A stretch of DNA of 64,000 nt, from the NCBI RefSeq assembly GCF_014699035.1, contig NZ_JACXAA010000002.1:186001-250000 (forward strand), in the 5' to 3' direction. Below, one piece after another: positions 45,061-53,620 of the stretch. Positions within the stretch are counted from its first letter, which is position 1. Each line of letters opens with the position of its first letter. The translations under genes and the position numbers were made by a program. Source of the stretch: Spirosoma validum. Its GTDB lineage: Bacteria; Bacteroidota; Bacteroidia; Cytophagales; Spirosomataceae. The notes below the pieces were generated by a model. It was given only the letters and a program-made list of their open reading frames with translations. It ran no database searches and was not told where the DNA came from.

Positions 45061-45777
45061 TCATATACATACGTAGGAAGCGCTGATCGAAAGCCACAGA
45101 ATGACCGTTATAAACCACTCCGCTTTTAACTCCTGACGTAGTTTGCTAAGGGCTCTGATCAACAGTTTTTCGACAGCACTCGTGCTGATCTGCATCTCCT
45201 GCGCGATTTCAGCGTATTTTTTTCCTTCAATACGACTGAGCAGAAAAGCGCGCTGACACTGGGGAGGCAGGTTCTGAATGACCGACTCAATTTTTTGGTG
45301 GAGTTCGCTATAGTGCAGCACCTGGTCGGGTTGCAGCGACGCAGGCATGGATTGGTCATTGGCCGATTCGAGAGAATCCGACTTGTGGAGTTCCCAGCGC
45401 AGGTAATTGTACGCCCGATAGCGAACGGCCTTGTAGAGATAAGCCCGGTAGGACGTAGTGATCTGCTCAAAAAGGCGATCCTGCCAAAAGTTGGTGAACA
45501 CTTCGGCTACTAAATCCTCGGCGACTTCTTTTGAATAGACAAACCGAACCGCATGATTAACCAGATTGGTGTAGTAGCGTCGGAACAGCAATGCGCAACC
45601 TTGTTTGGCATCCTGTGCGAATAACTGTCTGAATACAAGCTCATCGTCCGTTACGTTTGCTTCGGATTCGGATTGATGAGTTACAGAAAATAAAGGACTA
45701 CTATCGGCTTTACGCGGATTGTTGTTTAACGGTAATAGCTGCATACAAACTTCCGTTAAGCGGGTGGTACTTAACAT
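45061..45777 (-). CDS. ECF RNA polymerase sigma factor (Bacteroidota sigma-70 type)
   Basis: A 238-residue sigma factor. Region 2 covers LFRRYYTNLVNHAVRFVYSK and EDLVAEVFTNFW; region 4 covers LPPQCQRAFLLSRIEGKKYA through ISTSAVEKLLIRALSKLRQE. The short hydrophobic C-terminal tail (WFITVILWLSISASYVCI) is common in these sigma factors when paired with FecR. The ATG at 45777 is used; 45744 (MQLLPLNN) is an alternative. A perfect palindrome lies 33 bases upstream. It should transcribe the SusC/D block when released from FecR. Confidence 0.92.
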   Translation of the reverse strand: MLSTTRLTEVCMQLLPLNNNPRKADSSPLFSVTHQSESEANVTDDELVFRQLFAQDAKQGCALLFRRYYTNLVNHAVRFVYSKEVAEDLVAEVFTNFWQDRLFEQITTSYRAYLYKAVRYRAYNYLRWELHKSDSLESANDQSMPASLQPDQVLHYSELHQKIESVIQNLPPQCQRAFLLSRIEGKKYAEIAQEMQISTSAVEKLLIRALSKLRQELKAEWFITVILWLSISASYVCI

Positions 45778-45808
45778 AGACAAGTTTGGACTTTATTACC
45801 TCACTATC

Positions 45809-45828
45809 TCTGAAAAATATTTTTCAGA
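45809..45828. promoter_or_regulatory. perfect 20-nt palindrome upstream of the sigma gene
   Basis: TCTGAAAAATATTTTTCAGA. Both halves match exactly. It lies 32-51 bases before the sigma-factor ATG, where a promoter or operator would be. A dimeric regulator site is the simplest reading. Confidence 0.6.
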
Positions 45829-45880
45829 AAGTAAAATATACGGCTTTTAAAAGGCAGGAATTGAGTTGGATAATGGGAAA

Positions 45881-45915
45881 TGTCGGAGGTATACCATTAG
45901 TTCATACCTCCGACA
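45881..45915 (-). terminator. hairpin downstream of the RibD-like gene
   Basis: Twelve-base perfect arms TGTCGGAGGTAT (45881-45892) and ATACCTCCGACA (45904-45915) with an 11-base loop. It lies between the stop of the RibD-like gene and the sigma gene and likely separates the two transcripts; no long T-run follows. Confidence 0.6.
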
Positions 45916-46052
45916 TGATGCTGATAGTGAGATTATTATGATATAAATATAGGATAGCAGCGGTCGACCGTTTCTCTGTGATAAATTAGTCACAACCTAC
46001 GTTATTGATTCGTGAGTAGGTTCGTAAACAGTCTGGTACTTATAAAGCAGAT

Positions 46053-46628
46053 TTAGGTCCGCAGCGATCCAACATGTCGGTACGTGTTTATCAGCACGCC
46101 CGTGGATGTAACCTTCGTGCTGACCAAAGAAAGTTCGCGTGGGTCGGCACTCTCCGAAAAAAAGCGTTTGCCCCGGCCCAGCAGGATCGGGTAGACAAGC
46201 AGCACAACCTCGTCGGCTAGTCCTTGATCGAGCAACACCGACGTCAGTGTTGAACTTCCCCAGACAATCAGATCAGGACCATCGGTTGATTTGAGGCCAC
46301 GAATGCCCGCCAGAATGTCCGAGCCTAAATCCTCGACAGGGCCCCATTCGAGGTTGTCTGGCCTGTGGGTCGCCACGTATTTCGTCGCAGCATTCAGACT
46401 GTTCGCCATGGAAGTATTCCCGACCTTCGGCCAGTAGTCGGACCAACTATCATAAGTGCGTCGGCCAAGCAGCAGATCGAAGGGGCTGCCCTGTGCCTCC
46501 AGAGCAGCCTCTAATCCATCCGGACTTCGATAGGCTGCCTGCCAATTGCCGTGCGCGAAGTTTTCGTCGTTTTCGTGTTGGATTACGCCGTCCAGTGAGG
46601 TATGTTCTATAATTCTGATTTTTCTCAT
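46053..46628 (-). CDS. dihydrofolate reductase/RibD C-terminal family protein
   Basis: A 191-residue reductase of the RibD_C type: RKIRIIEHTSLDGVIQHEND at the start, FDLLLGRRTYDSW in the middle, and VLLVYPILLGRGKRFF near the end. These stand-alone proteins are NADPH reductases of uncertain substrates. It precedes the sigma gene on the same strand but is separated by a hairpin. A TAACTTTG box (46657-46664, minus strand) matches the -7 consensus 28 bases upstream. Confidence 0.85.
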   Translation of the reverse strand: MRKIRIIEHTSLDGVIQHENDENFAHGNWQAAYRSPDGLEAALEAQGSPFDLLLGRRTYDSWSDYWPKVGNTSMANSLNAATKYVATHRPDNLEWGPVEDLGSDILAGIRGLKSTDGPDLIVWGSSTLTSVLLDQGLADEVVLLVYPILLGRGKRFFSESADPRELSLVSTKVTSTGVLINTYRHVGSLRT

Positions 46629-46656
46629 GTTGTTTGTTATTCGTTTACTGTTTGCA

Positions 46657-46664
46657 CAAAGTTA
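46657..46664 (-). promoter_or_regulatory. candidate -7 element of the RibD-like gene
   Basis: TAACTTTG on the minus strand fits TAnnTTTG and lies 28 bases upstream of the ATG at 46628. The -33 TTG is not evident. Confidence 0.45.
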
Positions 46665-46803
46665 AACTGAACGAGGTACGTTCATGAGGGGTAATCGCGA
46701 CAATATAAGGGCGTTTTTGTGACCATTTGCAACTGTCCAAACCGAAGCCGGGCCCGCAACGATTGACCGTGCCGGAACGGTGATAATTTATCGGCTTGTG
46801 ACC

Positions 46804-46883
46804 AAGTCTGTAAAGTGGTGGAGACGCTTTTTAGACTAAACATTATCCACGTGGTACAGGCTCTGTAAAGCCTTTACAGACTT
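46804..46883 (-). terminator. nested inverted repeats downstream of the membrane-protein gene
   Basis: AAGTCTGTAAAG (46804-46815) pairs perfectly with CTTTACAGACTT (46872-46883), and CTGTAAAG-C-CTTTACAG (46863-46879) forms an alternative tight hairpin. The competing stems 37 bases after the stop at 46920 may act as a terminator. Confidence 0.5.
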
Positions 46884-46919
46884 AGTCGCGAGTCAATAAC
46901 TGGATTATAAGTCGGGAGA

Positions 46920-47879
46920 TTATTCCAGTATTGACGGAGGAGTTTCCTCATCTGGAGTTGATTCCTGAACAGGGGCAGGTGTCGGTTGGGGAGGAGCTAT
47001 TGGCTGGGGTTTCGGCAGGACTTGGTAAATGGCATAAGCTGTCCCCAACGACCAGACTTTCAGGCCAACCCGAGCGAAAATCAGTGTTTGCTGAACAACG
47101 AGCATGAGCAGAATCGTGAGCCAGCCGCTCATTAGAATCGCGTCGTCAATCAGAAAATAAATGCCGAAGAAACCGGTTCCGATCAGAATCAGCAGAAAAT
47201 ACAAACCGTACGTTTTGCCAACGTTACGTAGCACCAGCCGCCCCGCCCGGCCAAAGGCGCGGAAGGCTTTGTGCTCATCTTCCTGAACCATCAACACTTT
47301 GGCGTAGTCGCCAATGCAGAGAAAAAAGGTAGCCGTTAAGGCAAACAGAATGAAAAATATGAGGCCAATCCAGAACTGACCACGTTCGGTGAACGTATCA
47401 CTCAAGGCAACGCCGATCAACGTGCCCAACACCAGCCAAAGGCCACCCCCAATAATGACAAATAGGAGCGTAACGCCAAACAATCGCAAAAACCGACCGA
47501 CGTAGTAGCTAGAGGCTTGCCAGAACATGCCGACCGAGAAAGGTTCAGGAGAACGTAACGCCGTAAACTGCGTAAAGCGAGCCAGAATGCCGCCCGCGAA
47601 AAATATACTCAGAAATACGTACACTAGCCCCAGCCAGCGACTAACACTCATCAGGGGAGCAATGACCCGTTTGCTGCGGTGCATGAAATCCGAAAAAATG
47701 GTGTAGTCGAACCCGTTCAGCAAATCCAGGAAAGCCAGCGAATTTTGGTCTTCTACCTTGAGTGTATTGTAAAACGGTAAGGCTGCCACCAGGCCCAGAA
47801 CCAACGTAATAACATACAGAAGCCATAGCAATTTGGCTGACCGAAGAGTTTGCTGAAGGGCCGTAGACAGAGCATTCAT
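46920..47879 (-). CDS. polytopic membrane protein of unknown function
   Basis: A 319-residue protein with about six hydrophobic helices (near 15-38, 85-105, 130-155, 170-195, 225-245, 250-272) and a Pro-rich soluble C-terminus (QPIAPPQPTPAPVQ). Its ATG overlaps the nuoB stop by one base, so it is in the nuoA-X-nuoB transcript, but it has no resemblance I recognise to Nuo subunits. Conceivably an unrelated gene carried with the operon. Confidence 0.6.
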   Translation of the reverse strand: MNALSTALQQTLRSAKLLWLLYVITLVLGLVAALPFYNTLKVEDQNSLAFLDLLNGFDYTIFSDFMHRSKRVIAPLMSVSRWLGLVYVFLSIFFAGGILARFTQFTALRSPEPFSVGMFWQASSYYVGRFLRLFGVTLLFVIIGGGLWLVLGTLIGVALSDTFTERGQFWIGLIFFILFALTATFFLCIGDYAKVLMVQEDEHKAFRAFGRAGRLVLRNVGKTYGLYFLLILIGTGFFGIYFLIDDAILMSGWLTILLMLVVQQTLIFARVGLKVWSLGTAYAIYQVLPKPQPIAPPQPTPAPVQESTPDEETPPSILE

Positions 47880-48469
47880 CAGATCGGGGTCGAAAGGTCC
47901 TGGTCATCGGGTTGAACCGATTTCTCTGACGAAGATACAAGCTGTTGGGCTTCCAGCTGTTGTTGGTCCAATGTCCTCTTGTCAAGCAAAGGATGCTCGG
48001 TCCGGATTTTTTCCTGTAATTTCAGAAAACCGTCGATCAAGGCTTCGGGGCGGGGAGGGCAGCCAGGTACGTACACATCAACTGGGATAATCCGATCAAC
48101 GCCCTTCACGACGTGGTAACCATGCTGCCAGTACGGCCCGCCACAATTTGAGCAGGAACCCATTGAAATGACGTAGCGCGGTTCAGGCATTTGTTCATAA
48201 AGACGCCGAATTCGATCCGCCATCTTATACGTCACGGTGCCCGACACAATCATAATGTCGGCCTGCCGGGGGGAAGGGCGCGGGAAAATGCCGAAGCGTT
48301 CGAGGTCATAACTGGCGGCAAACGTCTGTATCATTTCAATGGCGCAGCAAGCCAACCCAAAACCCAGCGGCCACAGCGATTTTTCGCGCGACCAGTTCAG
48401 CAGTTCTTCAGAATGCAACAAAATGACGCTGGCTTCGCCGGTTTTATTGGATGTTGAGTCGGGAGTCAT
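47879..48469 (-). CDS. nuoB: NADH-quinone oxidoreductase subunit B
   Basis: A 196-residue NuoB, the peripheral-arm subunit holding iron-sulfur cluster N2 of complex I. The ligands are Cys41 and Cys42 ([11 protein letters not shown]), Cys106 ([10 protein letters not shown]) and Cys137 ([14 protein letters not shown]). The ATG at 48469 is preferred over the frame start at 48523. An unrelated gene separates it from nuoA, and the gene after it is not nuoC, so the rest of complex I must be elsewhere. Confidence 0.95.
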   Translation of the reverse strand: MTPDSTSNKTGEASVILLHSEELLNWSREKSLWPLGFGLACCAIEMIQTFAASYDLERFGIFPRPSPRQADIMIVSGTVTYKMADRIRRLYEQMPEPRYVISMGSCSNCGGPYWQHGYHVVKGVDRIIPVDVYVPGCPPRPEALIDGFLKLQEKIRTEHPLLDKRTLDQQQLEAQQLVSSSEKSVQPDDQDLSTPI

Positions 48470-48470
48470 A

Positions 48471-49037
48471 TTACTGAAGCGGTTTGGGTAATCGATACAT
48501 GAAATCTTGTTGATAGCGAACACTAAAGGGTTCCAACTGACGAAGGAGAAACGTTGCCGGATCGACCAGTTGTAAGGGTCGAATAACCCGACGCGTTAGC
48601 CTGCCAACGGCAGAACCAATCACTACCCCTCCGGCTGCTCCGCCTGCTATCGCAAAGGTAAGGGTTAATCCATGTGAAACAGGACTGCGAGTCTGATTCG
48701 TGCGCAAAGACTGATTAGCTAGATAACCGACCAACAATCCCCCCAGAACCGCGCCTGTAATCACTGCGGGCGTTTGATTTTTTCGACGAATAGCCACCTT
48801 GCGTATCCGATCAATAGGAATCCGGCCATCATCCGTTCGCCAGGTATTTCGTTCCTGCGTGAGGTAGAGATGCGAATTATCAATATCGCTCAATACACCA
48901 CTGAAGCGATTTCCTTCTGTTGTTACAATCTTTACCCAATAGGCATCAACAGCCAGTTGTTGAGCCAATAAACAGGTTGATAATGAGCTGATAAAGAATA
49001 CGTTTATCAACCAGCAACAAGATAGAAAGCGATTCAA
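48471..49037 (-). CDS. exported glycine-rich membrane protein between nuoA and nuoB
   Basis: A 188-residue protein with a signal peptide (about 1-26), a small beta part that looks Sm-like ([20 protein letters not shown]), then two Gly/Ala-rich hydrophobic segments ([19 protein letters not shown] and [18 protein letters not shown]). It starts with TTG overlapping the nuoA stop (TTGA), and ends one base before nuoB. No Nuo subunit resembles it. Tight coupling suggests co-expression with complex I. Confidence 0.6.
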   Translation of the reverse strand: MNRFLSCCWLINVFFISSLSTCLLAQQLAVDAYWVKIVTTEGNRFSGVLSDIDNSHLYLTQERNTWRTDDGRIPIDRIRKVAIRRKNQTPAVITGAVLGGLLVGYLANQSLRTNQTRSPVSHGLTLTFAIAGGAAGGVVIGSAVGRLTRRVIRPLQLVDPATFLLRQLEPFSVRYQQDFMYRLPKPLQ

Positions 49038-49501
49038 CGTTTGTAGCGTTCGTTGACCTGTTTATACAAGTTGGCCGGTACCTTGGTCTCGATCGTTGGG
49101 ATTTTCGGCTGTGGCTTCACCCAGTCCAGATACCCTTTCGCCCAGACGTAAGCGAGTCCTAATGCCAGAATGACAACGAAAAGTACGGCTTCTGTCAGGG
49201 CAAACCAGCCCCACAGTCCGCCAGTAGCCTTGATGAGGCTGGCCTGCCCAAATACGGTGGCCCAGGGAAACAGAAAGACCAGCTCCACATCGAACAACAC
49301 AAAAACCAGCGCTACTACGTAGAACCGGATATTAAACTGTACGTTGGCATTACCTATTGGCTCTTCCCCCGATTCATACGTACTGTTTTTCTCGACATTC
49401 GGTCTGTGCGGACGTAGCATCCGCGCTACAAACAGCACGATGGCTATGAACGCGAAAGCGCCCAAAATAAACAGGAGAATAATACCAAAATCGGAAAGCA
49501 T
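49034..49501 (-). CDS. nuoA: NADH-quinone oxidoreductase subunit A
   Basis: A 155-residue NuoA with three transmembrane helices; the conserved loop [20 protein letters not shown] after helix 1 and [15 protein letters not shown] in helix 2 are diagnostic. The C-terminal tail is extended (ending [10 protein letters not shown]). The ATG at 49501 is chosen over 49525. NuoA sits in the membrane arm of complex I near the quinone channel. Confidence 0.93.
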   Translation of the reverse strand: MLSDFGIILLFILGAFAFIAIVLFVARMLRPHRPNVEKNSTYESGEEPIGNANVQFNIRFYVVALVFVLFDVELVFLFPWATVFGQASLIKATGGLWGWFALTEAVLFVVILALGLAYVWAKGYLDWVKPQPKIPTIETKVPANLYKQVNERYKR

Positions 49502-49535
49502 AAGTTTGGTTGTGTAGAGACGCATATTTGCGTCT

Positions 49536-50156
49536 CTACTTTTTCTTCTTGTTCGGAAAAATATTGTATACCAGAGCGATCTGAAGATTTCGGTTATTGT
49601 AAATCGCTGTGGCTTCGGGCGATATGTTGGTCAGGCCATGAACGTATCGAATGTGCAGGCTGAATTTGTTGAGCATGTCCAGGAAATCATAATGCACGCC
49701 CGCGGCTATGCCAAAATCACTCTTCGCGCCAGGTCCACCCGTTTGGCCAGCATTGAGGGCATAACTAAACTCGGGTCCGGCTTGTATCGTCAACCCTTCC
49801 GTTGGAATAAACCCTAGTAAAATTGGAAGGCTTGCGTAATAATAGGAAACCCCATTGGTTGTACGGGCACCTGTGGTACTGCCTGCTACTTCCTGCTGAA
49901 AGGTACCCCCTCTGACAGAAAGCAATGCTTCGGGCTGAACTACAAGCCGATTATACCGATAGCGATACATAACACCCAGATGGGGTTCCAGCGCCCGTTT
50001 AGGAATGTTTTGGCTCGCGCCCGAAATGGCTATTTGTGTGAAGTTAGCGCCAACTTTTACCCCAAAATGACCACCGACAGGTTTATTGCTCTGCGCCGAT
50101 ACGACGCCAGATAAGGTAATTGAAAAAAGAAAAAAGAGTAATCGATACGTATGCAT
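49536..50156 (-). CDS. PorT-like outer-membrane beta-barrel protein
   Basis: A 206-residue protein with a signal peptide (about 1-21) and an eight-strand-like alternation, starting [20 protein letters not shown], with [14 protein letters not shown] and a terminal aromatic strand [14 protein letters not shown]. The pattern matches the PorT/OMP_b-brl family of Bacteroidota. It is upstream of nuoA on the same strand with about 35 bases between. Confidence 0.75.
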   Translation of the reverse strand: MHTYRLLFFLFSITLSGVVSAQSNKPVGGHFGVKVGANFTQIAISGASQNIPKRALEPHLGVMYRYRYNRLVVQPEALLSVRGGTFQQEVAGSTTGARTTNGVSYYYASLPILLGFIPTEGLTIQAGPEFSYALNAGQTGGPGAKSDFGIAAGVHYDFLDMLNKFSLHIRYVHGLTNISPEATAIYNNRNLQIALVYNIFPNKKKK

Positions 50157-50289
50157 ACAGAACGTTTAAAAGAGCGTTTACCTTTCGATAACGTAATAGT
50201 ACCGAAGGGTTGGACTCGAGACCGCACAAAATTGGTTAAAAAAAGTTAAGAAGCGGTCGTTACGTTGCCGAGCGAAGTCAATGAACCAA

Positions 50290-50850
50290 TTAATTGAGCC
50301 GTGGATCGACTGGATAATGGGCAATGGACTTGTATTCGCCCCCCATTTGCTTTAATACGCCCCGCCAAAATTCTTTCGTAGGTGTATCGAACAGAAAGTC
50401 GGTTGTGGTGCGACTGATGATCCAGGCTTTCTGAAGCAATTCAGCGTCTAGCTGACCCTCGCTCCAGCCAGAATAACCAATAAAAAAGCGAGCATCGCGC
50501 TCCGTGAGCGTACCCAGATTGATAGCCTGTTTGACCTGGTCAAAATCACCACTCCAGTATAAACCATTGATCAAGCGGGTTGACCCATCGATCAAATCGG
50601 GACGGCGGTGAATAAAATGCAACGTATTTTGCTGTACCGGACCACCAACAAATAAAGGAAGGTCGGGATGTACGTCCTCGATTACGTCGCCCAGGTGAAT
50701 ATCCGTCTGTTGATTCAGCACCAACCCAAACGTACCTGATGGGCTGTGTTCGCAAACCAGTACCACACTTCGATCAAAATTTGTGTCGCCCATGAACGGT
50801 TCGGCGATTAGCAGATCTCCATTCTTGACGGTTGATGGGGTCGTATTCAT
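50290..50850 (-). CDS. YqgE/AlgH family protein
   Basis: A 186-residue YqgE/AlgH protein: LLIAEPFMGDTNFDRSVVLV at the start, GTFGLVLNQQTDIHLGDV next, and FFIGYSGWSEGQLDAELLQK later are the conserved blocks. Its function in cells is not settled. It is divergent from the sulfite dehydrogenase gene. Confidence 0.92.
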   Translation of the reverse strand: MNTTPSTVKNGDLLIAEPFMGDTNFDRSVVLVCEHSPSGTFGLVLNQQTDIHLGDVIEDVHPDLPLFVGGPVQQNTLHFIHRRPDLIDGSTRLINGLYWSGDFDQVKQAINLGTLTERDARFFIGYSGWSEGQLDAELLQKAWIISRTTTDFLFDTPTKEFWRGVLKQMGGEYKSIAHYPVDPRLN

Positions 50851-51016
50851 AAGCTATCAGGGCATTTGACAAATTCTTATAAACAAACGCTTTTTCAAAA
50901 GCTATATTGATTAAAAACTCTTAAATACACTATTCGGGCCAGCAAAATGTTCTTACGGTACATCCGTTAATTCCGATGAAATAAACTGGATTACGTGGTT
51001 TCACCAATGCGAGCGT

Positions 51017-51024
51017 TAATTTTG
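51017..51024 (+). promoter_or_regulatory. candidate -7 element of the sulfite dehydrogenase operon
   Basis: TAATTTTG fits TAnnTTTG and lies 91 bases upstream of the ATG at 51116. A proper TTG -33 box is not clear. Confidence 0.4.
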
Positions 51025-51115
51025 CAAAGGGTATTACTTTCGTTTGTCTGGTGAGACGCACAATCGAGTGATAAGTTACCAAAATTTCCTGATCGTAAAA
51101 TACGAAAAAGAATCA

Positions 51116-52351
51116 ATGCAAAATCAGATTCATGACCGACGAGGTTTTCTGCAAAAAAGTGCATTAGCTACGCTGGCCGCTTTAGTCGGCACTGAAGTAG
51201 TTTTCGCTGAGAAAATACCCCCGCATTACGTACCATTAGCCTTTGATTATGACCCGCTTAAAGGGAAAAGCCCGGATATGAAGGTGCTGGGTGATAAGCC
51301 CTGGAATGTTGAAACACCCGTTCATTTATTGGATGATGCCATTACGCCCGTTGAAAAGATGTTTGTCCGCAACAATGGCCTGATTCCAGCGGCACCAACT
51401 GACTTAACGAAATGGGCGCTTATTATAAATGGAGAGTCGGTAAAAACCGTAAAAACGTATAGCCTCAGTGATCTGAAGAAGCGATTCAAAAATTATACGT
51501 ATCAGTTAGTGCTGGAGTGCGGAGGAAACGGCCGATCGGGATACGAGCCCCAGACAACGGGCAATCCGTGGGATCAGGGAGCCGTTAGCTGCGCTGAATG
51601 GACGGGCGTTCGGCTGAAAGATATTCTGGCGGATGTCGGGCTGAAAGATGATGCGGTTTACATCGGTTATTACGGAAACGACCCGCACTTAAGTCAGGAC
51701 CCAACGAAAGTAGCTATTTCACGAGGAGTACCGATCAAAAAAGCGCTTGAGGATGAAACACTGATTGCCTGGGCTGTCAACGGACGGGATATTCCGCTGG
51801 AACATGGCTACCCGCTTCGGTTAGTTATTGGCGGATGGCCCGCATCAGTATCGGGGAAATGGCTGCATACGATTGCCGTACGTAACAAAATTCACGATGG
51901 CGCCAAGATGGAAGGGCATAGCTACAAAATGCCGATCCGACCGGTAGAACCCGGTGAAAAAATTCCTGAAACACCTGAAAACTTCCGCATCATCGAGTCG
52001 ATGCCGGTCAAGTCGCTCATTACGTATCCAAAAACGGGGGCCACGATCGACATTAAGAAAACCCTGGCGTTACGGGGTCATGCCTGGGCGGGAGATCGGG
52101 ACGTGTCGGAAGTGCATACGTCTGTTGATTACGGCACTACGTGGCAAAAAGCGAAACTGGAACGTCCTAAAAACCGATTGGCCTGGCAGCACTGGACCGC
52201 CGACGTTACGTTCCCACAACAGGGTTATTATGAAGTGTGGGTGCGGGCTACCGATAATAAAGGTGTAATGCAGCCCATGGTAATTCCCCAATGGAATCCC
52301 GGCGGTTATCTTAACAATGCCTGTCATCGAATCGCCGTAAAAGCGGTATAA
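51116..52351 (+). CDS. Tat-exported sulfite oxidase/dehydrogenase molybdenum subunit
   Basis: A 411-residue enzyme. The twin-Arg signal is DRRGFLQKSALATLAALVG at the N-terminus. The molybdopterin domain has the Mo-ligand Cys135 in VLECGGNGRSGYEP, SAEWTGVRLKDIL-type blocks (here CAEWTGVRLKDILADVG) and HGYPLRLVIGGWPASVSG. A C-terminal dimerisation Ig-like domain ends AVKAV. It oxidises sulfite to sulfate in the periplasm. The cytochrome gene follows by 22 bases and is the likely electron acceptor. Confidence 0.9.
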   Translation: MQNQIHDRRGFLQKSALATLAALVGTEVVFAEKIPPHYVPLAFDYDPLKGKSPDMKVLGDKPWNVETPVHLLDDAITPVEKMFVRNNGLIPAAPTDLTKWALIINGESVKTVKTYSLSDLKKRFKNYTYQLVLECGGNGRSGYEPQTTGNPWDQGAVSCAEWTGVRLKDILADVGLKDDAVYIGYYGNDPHLSQDPTKVAISRGVPIKKALEDETLIAWAVNGRDIPLEHGYPLRLVIGGWPASVSGKWLHTIAVRNKIHDGAKMEGHSYKMPIRPVEPGEKIPETPENFRIIESMPVKSLITYPKTGATIDIKKTLALRGHAWAGDRDVSEVHTSVDYGTTWQKAKLERPKNRLAWQHWTADVTFPQQGYYEVWVRATDNKGVMQPMVIPQWNPGGYLNNACHRIAVKAV

Positions 52352-52373
52352 ACAGGCTAAATCCTGCAACGTA

Positions 52374-52778
52374 ATGAAATTTATAACAGCTATTTTCTTT
52401 GTCGGGTGTGTATTGGTCGGGCTGGTTAGCTTTCGTCCATCTCAGCTGAACCGGATGGCCCCAATATCGGCTAGGGCGGATACCGTAAAAATTGACAAGG
52501 AAACGGGATTGATAGATGATTCAAACCTGATGATGGTGAAGTCCCAGTGTACGGCCTGTCATTCCTCAAAATTGATTCTACAGCATCGTTTCACACGAGC
52601 AGGCTGGGTGGAGCGCATCCGCTGGATGCAGAAATACCACAAGCTCTGGGATTTGGGTGAATCCGAAAAAGTGGTACTGGATTATCTTGAGAAGAATTAC
52701 GGCCCTCAAACTGGAGAATCAAGAGCCGCTTTCCGACGTGCACCGTTAAAAAAAGTAGAGTGGTATAAACTGAACTGA
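52374..52778 (+). CDS. monohaem c-type cytochrome, sulfite dehydrogenase partner
   Basis: A 134-residue exported protein. Signal or anchor about 1-20, then one haem-binding CTACH at residues 59-63. MQKYHKLWDLGESEKVVLDY supplies Met and helix for a small class I cytochrome fold. Adjacent to the molybdenum subunit in the same direction, which matches the two-subunit sulfite dehydrogenase plan. Confidence 0.8.
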   Translation: MKFITAIFFVGCVLVGLVSFRPSQLNRMAPISARADTVKIDKETGLIDDSNLMMVKSQCTACHSSKLILQHRFTRAGWVERIRWMQKYHKLWDLGESEKVVLDYLEKNYGPQTGESRAAFRRAPLKKVEWYKLN

Positions 52779-52801
52779 CGCTATCCGAAATATATCAATT
52801 G

Positions 52802-52870
52802 ACCACAGAGGCACGGAGAACACAAAGTTTTGGCATTACAGTAGCTTTGTGTTCTCCGTGCCTCTGTGGT
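52802..52870. repeat. perfect 26-bp inverted repeat between convergent genes
   Basis: Arms 52802-52827 (ACCACAGAGGCACGGAGAAC onward) and 52845-52870 are exact complements around a 17-base loop. It fills the gap between the cytochrome stop and the DUF4230 stop. It would stop transcription from both sides, but the long perfect GC-rich arms suggest a palindromic mobile or REP-like element. Confidence 0.85.
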
Positions 52871-52881
52871 TCAACTATGTT

Positions 52882-53475
52882 TTATTCTCGAAATTTTAGT
52901 CTAATTTTCTTGCCCGAGATACGTTCCAGCAGAGGACGTAGCATTTGGTCGGCGTTGTGTCGGGTTTGATCGAGAATACCACCTGTTAACGCTGATTGCC
53001 GAACCTGACGCTCTGCCTGTCGATAAGCATCGCTGACCAACTGCGATTCGTTCAGGAATGAAAAATGGGTATCATAAACCCGTGAACGGTCGTGATTAAT
53101 TTTCCAGCCGCAGAGTTCAGGCTTGGGTAGCTGCACTGTAACTGAGTCACCATCGGCAACAATATCAGTCTGGGCAATCTGAGTTAAGTCGATACAGCCT
53201 GTAGCTTCTCCTTCCACAATGAGAACCGCATTGGCATTGGGTAGGAACGTATTGACTTGCTCATGCTCAACAATATCCTTGAACGTATATTTCACTAACT
53301 CCAGCTTCCCCAGCGACGTAACTTCTTTCAGAATGATGCTTTGCGTTGTTTTGTCGCCACGTCGAAAACGACTCAGGTAATCATTGCCCCGAATTTGTTC
53401 CCAGATCGCAATCAATCCGGCTACGACTACAGCGACAAGAAACAGACGAAAAAGGGCATTGATGAGTCGGGTCAT
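52882..53475 (-). CDS. DUF4230 membrane-anchored protein
   Basis: A 197-residue protein with one N-terminal helix (about 7-25) and a soluble DUF4230 domain: LGKLELVKYTFKDIVEHEQV, then AVLIVEGEATGCIDLTQI and the strand SVTVQLPKPELCGWKINHDR. DUF4230 proteins are small single-pass proteins of unknown role. It converges on the cytochrome gene. Confidence 0.8.
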   Translation of the reverse strand: MTRLINALFRLFLVAVVVAGLIAIWEQIRGNDYLSRFRRGDKTTQSIILKEVTSLGKLELVKYTFKDIVEHEQVNTFLPNANAVLIVEGEATGCIDLTQIAQTDIVADGDSVTVQLPKPELCGWKINHDRSRVYDTHFSFLNESQLVSDAYRQAERQVRQSALTGGILDQTRHNADQMLRPLLERISGKKIRLKFRE

Positions 53476-53477
53476 AA

Positions 53478-53562
53478 TTTTTGTTATGCTGACGAAGGAA
53501 GCATCTTCTCTCAGCTATTTTTTGCTCATCCGAAGATGCTTCCTTCGTCAGCATGACAAAAA
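53478..53562. repeat. 30-nt inverted repeat between DUF4230 and hemA
   Basis: Arms 53478-53507 and 53533-53562 (core TGCTGACGAAGGAAGCATCT) pair with one mismatch around 25 bases. It lies in the gap just upstream of the DUF4230 start and 59 bases past the hemA stop, next to the hemA terminator. Its sequence looks like a dispersed palindromic element, though only one copy is in this window. Confidence 0.8.
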
Positions 53563-53565
53563 TAG

Positions 53566-53599
53566 AAAACTCCCGAGTCGTTGCCGAATCGGGAGTTTT
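53566..53599 (-). terminator. Rho-independent terminator of hemA
   Basis: Perfect 11-base arms AAAACTCCCGA (53566-53576) and TCGGGAGTTTT (53589-53599). On the minus strand the stem ends in TTTT followed by more T residues, 22 bases past the hemA stop. Confidence 0.85.
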
Positions 53600-53620
53600 G
53601 ATGATTGAAATATCGCGGGA

